DNA of 7,353 bases from Eggerthellaceae bacterium (GTDB lineage: Bacteria; Actinomycetota; Coriobacteriia; Coriobacteriales; Eggerthellaceae): assembly GCA_900754495.1 (NCBI GenBank), contig CAAEDC010000039.1, positions 1 to 7,353 of the forward strand. Direction: 5' to 3'. Positions 5,567 through 7,353 of this stretch are shown here, piece after piece. Each line of letters begins with the position of its first letter. Within the stretch, counting starts at the first letter, position 1. Made by a program: the position numbers and the translations under genes. A model generated the notes under the pieces. That model worked only from the letters and a program-made list of their open reading frames with translations, had not been told where the DNA came from and did not search any database.

Positions 5567-5614
5567 AAACTTTTTCAAAAAAGTGTTTGACGCGACGATT
5601 CTTTCCGGTATACT
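5567..5614 (+). promoter_or_regulatory. Strong sigma70-type promoter of tRNA-Val with upstream A/T element
   Basis: TTGACG (5587-5592), a 16-base spacer and TATACT (5609-5614) form the best promoter in the window, with a start expected near 5621. Immediately upstream, 5567-5584 is an A/T-rich tract (ACTTTTT then AAAAAAGT, a near palindrome). It stands out from the GC-rich surroundings and has the place and composition of an UP element for the polymerase alpha subunit. This fits a highly expressed stable RNA. Confidence 0.8.
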
Positions 5615-5657
5615 ACTTGCTTGCTGACGCGCTGAGAGATCAGAGCGAAGGCGATTC

Positions 5658-5732
<75 letters not shown>

Positions 5733-5738
5733 CGAATC

Positions 5739-5774
5739 AACAGGCCAGACGATATGTCTGGCCTGTTTCATTTT
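5739..5774 (+). terminator. Intrinsic terminator of the tRNA-Val gene
   Basis: AACAGGCCAGAC (5739-5750) and GTCTGGCCTGTT (5756-5767) form a perfect 12-bp stem around a 5-base loop. The T-rich tract to 5774 (TTTCATTTT) follows. It starts 6 bases after the encoded CCA and should end the tRNA transcript efficiently, isolating it from the ABC-F gene. Confidence 0.93.
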
Positions 5775-5855
5775 CGGCCGCCTCGTCGTCCGAGCGTCGT
5801 CGATCCTCGATCCTCCGCGATGGCCCTCCGTCAAGCCTTGCCGTCGAGCCCCACC

Positions 5856-5914
5856 GCCAAGGTCCTCCGCTTGATCCTTCGGCAGGTCCTTTGCAAACCC
5901 CCTCTGCCGGAACC
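5856..5914. repeat. Inverted relative of the 5065-5175 repeat family
   Basis: CCTCTGCCGGAACC (5901-5914) is the exact reverse complement of 5111-5124. The reverse complement of 5856-5869 matches 5121-5134 at about 12 of 14 positions. The same repeat family therefore occurs on both sides of the tRNA unit in opposite orientation. No gene is supported between 5775 and 6029. Confidence 0.5.
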
Positions 5915-5931
5915 GTCGCCGTCGATGCGTT

Positions 5932-5961
5932 TTGCCCAGCGGCGGCGATATCCGCTATCAT
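5932..5961 (+). promoter_or_regulatory. Candidate promoter of the ABC-F gene
   Basis: TTGCCC (5932-5937) and TATCAT (5956-5961) are separated by 18 bases, a reasonable but imperfect sigma70-type arrangement. It would start transcripts near 5968, giving a leader of about 60 bases that contains the hairpin at 5986-6003. The strong tRNA terminator upstream makes a separate promoter likely. Confidence 0.4.
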
Positions 5962-5985
5962 AAGCGTTTGGTTTTTATCGATTCC

Positions 5986-6011
5986 GCCGGCCATCGCGCC
6001 GGCTGTCTTTT
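5986..6011 (+). terminator. Terminator-like hairpin (possible attenuator) in the ABC-F leader
   Basis: GCCGGC (5986-5991) and GCCGGC (5998-6003), each self-complementary, form a 6-bp all-GC stem with a 6-base loop. TGTCTTTT (6004-6011) follows. The ribosome binding site GGAAGG (6012-6017) begins at the next base. The short stem and modest T-tract make termination uncertain; it may instead influence ribosome access. Confidence 0.4.
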
Positions 6012-6029
6012 GGAAGGCGTGCGCGCAAC

Positions 6030-7353
<1,324 letters not shown>

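Overview
This is a 7.35 kb stretch of GC-rich bacterial chromosome. It holds ordinary housekeeping genes mixed with two genes of unknown function. Codon use is strongly G/C at third positions. The mix of a PrmC release-factor methylase, a trimeric purine nucleoside phosphorylase, a DUF6125-like protein and an ABC-F ATPase fits a high-GC actinobacterium. The class Coriobacteriia (Eggerthellaceae-like) is my best guess, an inference from composition and protein flavour only. No phage, plasmid, transposase, CRISPR array or obvious defence island is visible.

Layout: (1) 129-1307 (+) encodes PrmC, with an unusual insert of about 100 residues rich in Ala, Glu and Ser between its helical N-terminal domain and its methyltransferase domain. 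A probable terminator hairpin abuts its stop codon. (2) 1524-3143 (-) is a convergent gene for a DUF3825 protein. Its N-terminus is built from two kinds of short tandem repeat. (3) 3144-3378 is a divergent control region with a 15-bp palindrome, a G-quadruplex-type G-tract and a -10-like box for each direction. (4) 3379-4257 and 4259-4798 (+) form a tight two-gene unit, one base apart: purine nucleoside phosphorylase and a Cys-rich DUF6125-like protein. (5) 4799-5309 is about 510 bp with no credible gene. It carries a 14-bp inverted repeat bounding a 135-bp segment, several hairpins and a cluster of degenerate GATC-centred repeats. A related, inverted copy lies at 5856-5914. (6) 5310-5492 (+) is a 60-residue single-pass membrane protein with a good ribosome binding site. 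(7) 5567-5774 is a complete tRNA-Val(GAC) unit: A/T-rich element, strong promoter, tRNA with encoded CCA, and a textbook terminator. (8) 6030 to the window end (+) is an ABC-F ATPase cut off by the window. A terminator-like hairpin sits between its candidate promoter and its ribosome binding site.

The genes do not form one pathway, although translation is a recurring theme: PrmC acts on release factors, tRNA-Val decodes, and ABC-F acts on the ribosome. The least explained parts are the PrmC insert, the repeat-bearing DUF3825 protein, the intergenic repeat family and the possible attenuator before the ABC-F gene. I do not see strong evidence for a whole new multi-gene system.
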